A stretch of DNA of 9,241 nt, from the NCBI GenBank assembly GCA_030460725.1, contig JAKECL010000041.1, positions 1 to 9,241 on the forward strand. The letters run 5' to 3'. A program made the translations under genes and the position numbers. Below the pieces are notes generated by a model, which was given only the letters and a program-made list of their open reading frames with translations, was not told the origin of the DNA and did no database searches. The stretch comes from Propionibacterium sp. GTDB taxonomy: Bacteria; Actinomycetota; Actinomycetes; Actinomycetales; Actinomycetaceae. Positions 6,951 to 9,241 of the stretch are shown piece after piece (within the stretch, counting starts at the first letter, position 1; each line of letters begins with the position of its first letter).

Positions 6951-7916
6951 ATGGCTCTGAGCCCCGAGGAGGCGACCCGCTTCGCGCGCACCTTCGCCTC
7001 GCTGGTGGACAATGTGTCCGTCGCCCTGCTGGACAAGTCCCACGTCATCCGGCTGGCACTGACCACTCTCTTCGCCGGGGGGCACCTGCTGCTGGAGGAC
7101 GCGCCCGGGACCGGCAAGACGGCACTGGCGCGCGCCATCGCCGCCACCATCGACGGCTCGAACTCCCGCATCCAGTTCACCCCCGACATGCTGCCCTCCG
7201 ACATCACGGGGGTGAACATGTACGACCAGTCCACGGGGGAGTGGCACTTCCACCAGGGACCGGTCTTCGCCGAGGTGGTCCTGGCCGATGAGATCAACCG
7301 CGCCTCGCCCAAGACCCAGTCCGCACTGCTGGAGGTCATGGAGGAGGCCCAGGTGACCGTCGACGGTGTGTCCCACCCGGCGGGTTCCCCCTTCATGGTC
7401 ATCGCCACCCAGAACCCGGTCGAGCAGGCGGGCACCTACCCCCTGCCCGAGGCCCAGCTGGACCGCTTCCTCATGAAGACCTCCCTGGGATACCCCTCAC
7501 GTGCGGCCATGATCGACGTGCTGGCGGGTGCCGCCGCCCCTGACCGGTCCCGTATGATCCGTCCCGTCGTGGCCACCAATCAGGTGCAGCGTCTCTCCGA
7601 ACTGGTCGCCGACACCCACACCGACCGTGCGGTCCTGGACTACATTGCGGCGCTGGCGGAGGCCACGCGCGACGACGAGTCCGCCACCCTGGGGGTCTCC
7701 ACCCGCGGGGCCATCGGGATGGCCCGTTGCTCGCGGGTGTGGGCAGCGGCGCAGGGACGCAACTTCGTGCTGCCCGACGACGTGAAGGCCCTGGCGGGTC
7801 CCGTGTGGACGCACCGCATCATGGTGGATCCGGATGCTTCATTCTCCGGTGCCACGGCCGCGGGCATCGTCTCCCGTGCGCTGACGACCGTCCCGGCCCC
7901 CGCTGCAGGCGCCTGA
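6951..7916 (+). CDS. MoxR-family AAA+ ATPase
   Basis: A 321-aa cytoplasmic ATPase of the MoxR group, thought to act as a chaperone that inserts or remodels partner proteins using ATP. Visible motifs are Walker A at residues 50-57 (DAPGTGKT, K56), Walker B at 109-114 (VVLADE) followed by INRASPKTQSALLEVMEE, sensor 1 ATQNP at 152-156 (N155), the LPEAQLDRF segment at 165-173, and a sensor 2-like S-T-R-G at 250-253. All key residues are present and the length is normal for the family. The start is ATG 6951, with GAGG (6939-6942) 8 bases upstream in a purine-rich gap of 19 bases after the surface-protein stop. MoxR proteins usually pair with vWA-domain proteins; here the partner is the DUF58 protein encoded 3 bases downstream. 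Confidence 0.95.
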   Translation: MALSPEEATRFARTFASLVDNVSVALLDKSHVIRLALTTLFAGGHLLLEDAPGTGKTALARAIAATIDGSNSRIQFTPDMLPSDITGVNMYDQSTGEWHFHQGPVFAEVVLADEINRASPKTQSALLEVMEEAQVTVDGVSHPAGSPFMVIATQNPVEQAGTYPLPEAQLDRFLMKTSLGYPSRAAMIDVLAGAAAPDRSRMIRPVVATNQVQRLSELVADTHTDRAVLDYIAALAEATRDDESATLGVSTRGAIGMARCSRVWAAAQGRNFVLPDDVKALAGPVWTHRIMVDPDASFSGATAAGIVSRALTTVPAPAAGA

Positions 7917-7919
7917 ACG

Positions 7920-9194
7920 ATGGGGGGCGCACCGACAGCAGGGTCCCTGTGGAGGCGCCTGCGCAGCCTGCCCCCGGGCTCCCGCACGGGAGGTCGGGGG
8001 GAGTCTTCTGCCCTCCCCACCGCGCCACGTCCTCCGGTGGTGTCCTGGGTGGGAACTGTCACGCCGACCGGGTGGACGGTGATGGTCACCGGCGTGCTGG
8101 CGTGCGTCCTCGCGTCGTTCGCCGGTTGGGGGGAGGCGGCGGTGCTGGCGGTGCTGTGTGGGCTGGTGCTCGTGGTGGCACTGCTCTCCGTCATGGGGTC
8201 CTCCCCCCACGCCCTCACCATCCGCCTGCCCCAGGACCGCACGGTCGCCGGGCGGACCGTCGTGGGCGAGCTCGCGGCACGCAACAGGCGCAACGGCCGC
8301 TCCCGCACGGGCGTCATCGAACTCCCGGTGGGGGCCGGGGCCGCCCAGTTCGTGGTGCCTCCATTGGCTGGGAAGGCGGAGTGGAGCGAGGTGTTCGCGG
8401 TGGCGACGCGACGACGTGAGGTCATCGTGGTGGGACCGGCGCGCTCCGTGCGCGCGGACGCCCTGGGACTGCTGCGTCGCACCCGCGTGTGGACACGCCC
8501 CAACCTGCTCCATGTCCACCCGCGCACCGTGCGCGTCCCCTTCGACGCCACGGGGTTCCAGGCCGATGTCGAGGGGGTGACCACGGCGAAGCTGTCCTCC
8601 TCCGATGTCTCCTTCCATGCCCTGCGCGACTACGTGCCCGGGGATGACCGGCGCCACGTCCACTGGGCGACCAGCGCGCGGACCGGGCGGCTCGTGGTGC
8701 GCCAGTACGAGGAGACACGGCGTTCGCACCACGTGATCCTCCTGGACACCGTGAGGTCCCACTGGTCGGGGGAGGACTTCGAGGTGGGGGTCTCGGTGGC
8801 CGCATCCCTGGCACTTCCCGGATTGAGCGCCTCACGTCGGGTGTCGATGGCGACCTCACAGGGCTGGATCTCCACGGCGACACCGGTGAGGATGCTGGAC
8901 GAACTCACCGAGCTGGGTCGATCCCCCGAGGAGACGGACCCGGCCCAGCGGCTGCGTGAGGTCCTGGCGGCTCGCCCCGGTGCCTCCGTGGTCACCGTGG
9001 TCGTGGGTCCGGTCACCACCGACGTCCAGGCGGCACACCTGGCCACATTGGCAGGTGTGGACGTGGCCTGCGGGATCGTCCGCGCGGGCTCCGGACACAC
9101 TCCGCGTCGTCGCCGGGTGGGGTCCGGGACCCTGCTGGACTGCCCGGAGCTGGAGGACCTGCCCCGCCTCCTGAACCGGGGAGTCGGCCGATGA
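7920..9194 (+). CDS. DUF58 (vWA-like) membrane protein
   Basis: A 424-aa protein. Residues 1-45 are Arg/Pro-rich and cytoplasmic. Two hydrophobic segments follow at about 48-70 and 73-93. A beta-rich domain at about 98-210 precedes the DUF58 signature at 235-262 (LRDYVPGDDRRHVHWATSAR...LVVRQYE), and a vWA-like C-terminal domain begins at the HVILLD strand (271-276). The metal-site motif reads D276-T-V-R-S280, so the middle Ser of the usual D-x-S-x-S is Val. DUF58 proteins occur next to MoxR ATPases and are regarded as their membrane partners. The ATG at 7920 lies 3 bases after the moxR stop with only a weak AGGCG upstream (7907-7911), so translation is probably coupled. The stop overlaps the next start as ATGA (9191-9194). 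The domain assignment is firm; the cellular role is inferred. Confidence 0.9.
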   Translation: MGGAPTAGSLWRRLRSLPPGSRTGGRGESSALPTAPRPPVVSWVGTVTPTGWTVMVTGVLACVLASFAGWGEAAVLAVLCGLVLVVALLSVMGSSPHALTIRLPQDRTVAGRTVVGELAARNRRNGRSRTGVIELPVGAGAAQFVVPPLAGKAEWSEVFAVATRRREVIVVGPARSVRADALGLLRRTRVWTRPNLLHVHPRTVRVPFDATGFQADVEGVTTAKLSSSDVSFHALRDYVPGDDRRHVHWATSARTGRLVVRQYEETRRSHHVILLDTVRSHWSGEDFEVGVSVAASLALPGLSASRRVSMATSQGWISTATPVRMLDELTELGRSPEETDPAQRLREVLAARPGASVVTVVVGPVTTDVQAAHLATLAGVDVACGIVRAGSGHTPRRRRVGSGTLLDCPELEDLPRLLNRGVGR

Positions 9195-9241
9195 GCGCTG
9201 TGAAGCCGGTGGACGGCGTGTCCGCAGACCCGGGATCCGCC
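9191..9241 (+). CDS. Start of next operon gene (partial; transglutaminase-like expected from synteny)
   Basis: ATG at 9191 overlaps the DUF58 TGA by four bases (ATGA), the classic sign of translational coupling, and the frame stays open for 17 codons to the window end (MSAVKPVDGVSADPGSA). GGGGAG (9178-9183) lies 7 bases upstream as a ribosome binding site. The visible residues carry no domain information. In PFNA-like and other MoxR-DUF58 operons this position is usually held by a multi-spanning transglutaminase-like protein, so that is the expectation, not an observation. Confidence 0.6.
   Translation, partial: MSAVKPVDGVSADPGSA

Noticed and set aside
7640..8584. 314-codon minus-strand open frame across the moxR/DUF58 junction
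   Set aside because: It is antisense to two genes with clear conserved motifs; its Ser/Thr/Arg/Pro-rich translation has no recognisable feature.

Overview
The window is very GC-rich with strong G/C bias at third codon positions, uses GTG as well as ATG starts, and packs its genes tightly. Together with the gene families present this points to a high-GC actinobacterium. The architecture looks most like Actinomycetaceae or a relative; that placement is inference, since no rRNA or taxonomic marker is present.

Layout. Positions 1-606 hold two minus-strand genes that read leftward and look like type VII (ESX) secretion substrates or partners. The first is a complete 114-aa EspC/WXG100-like protein (262-606, GTG start). 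Directly downstream, 13 bases away, is the N-terminus of a second protein with an ESX-type helical domain (start at 248), which runs off the left edge. Positions 607-895 are a divergent control region with a plausible minus-strand promoter and two perfect palindromes (10 bp and 18 bp) just ahead of the plus-strand operon.

Positions 896-9241 are one tightly packed plus-strand operon. It starts with a 2011-aa membrane-anchored surface protein (896-6931): an N-terminal signal anchor, a roughly 350-residue extracellular head, eleven tandem Ig/cadherin-like modules of about 96 residues, about five fibronectin type III (FN3) modules and a small four-cysteine C-terminal module. It continues with a MoxR-family AAA+ ATPase (6951-7916), a DUF58/vWA-like membrane protein (7920-9194), and the first 17 codons of a fourth gene that overlaps the DUF58 stop codon (9191 onward).

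The order FN3 protein - MoxR - DUF58 - next gene matches the arrangement known from bifidobacteria as the PFNA cluster (Ser/Thr kinase, FN3, AAA-ATPase, DUF58, transglutaminase, PrpC phosphatase). By that synteny the truncated last gene is probably a transglutaminase-like membrane protein. A likely model is that MoxR and the DUF58 protein act together at the membrane as a chaperone/assembly pair, and the giant protein is the extracellular effector. The function of such clusters is unsettled. The most interesting aspects here are the combination with divergent ESX-type genes, the size and graded calcium-motif decay of the Ig array, and the palindromic leader.
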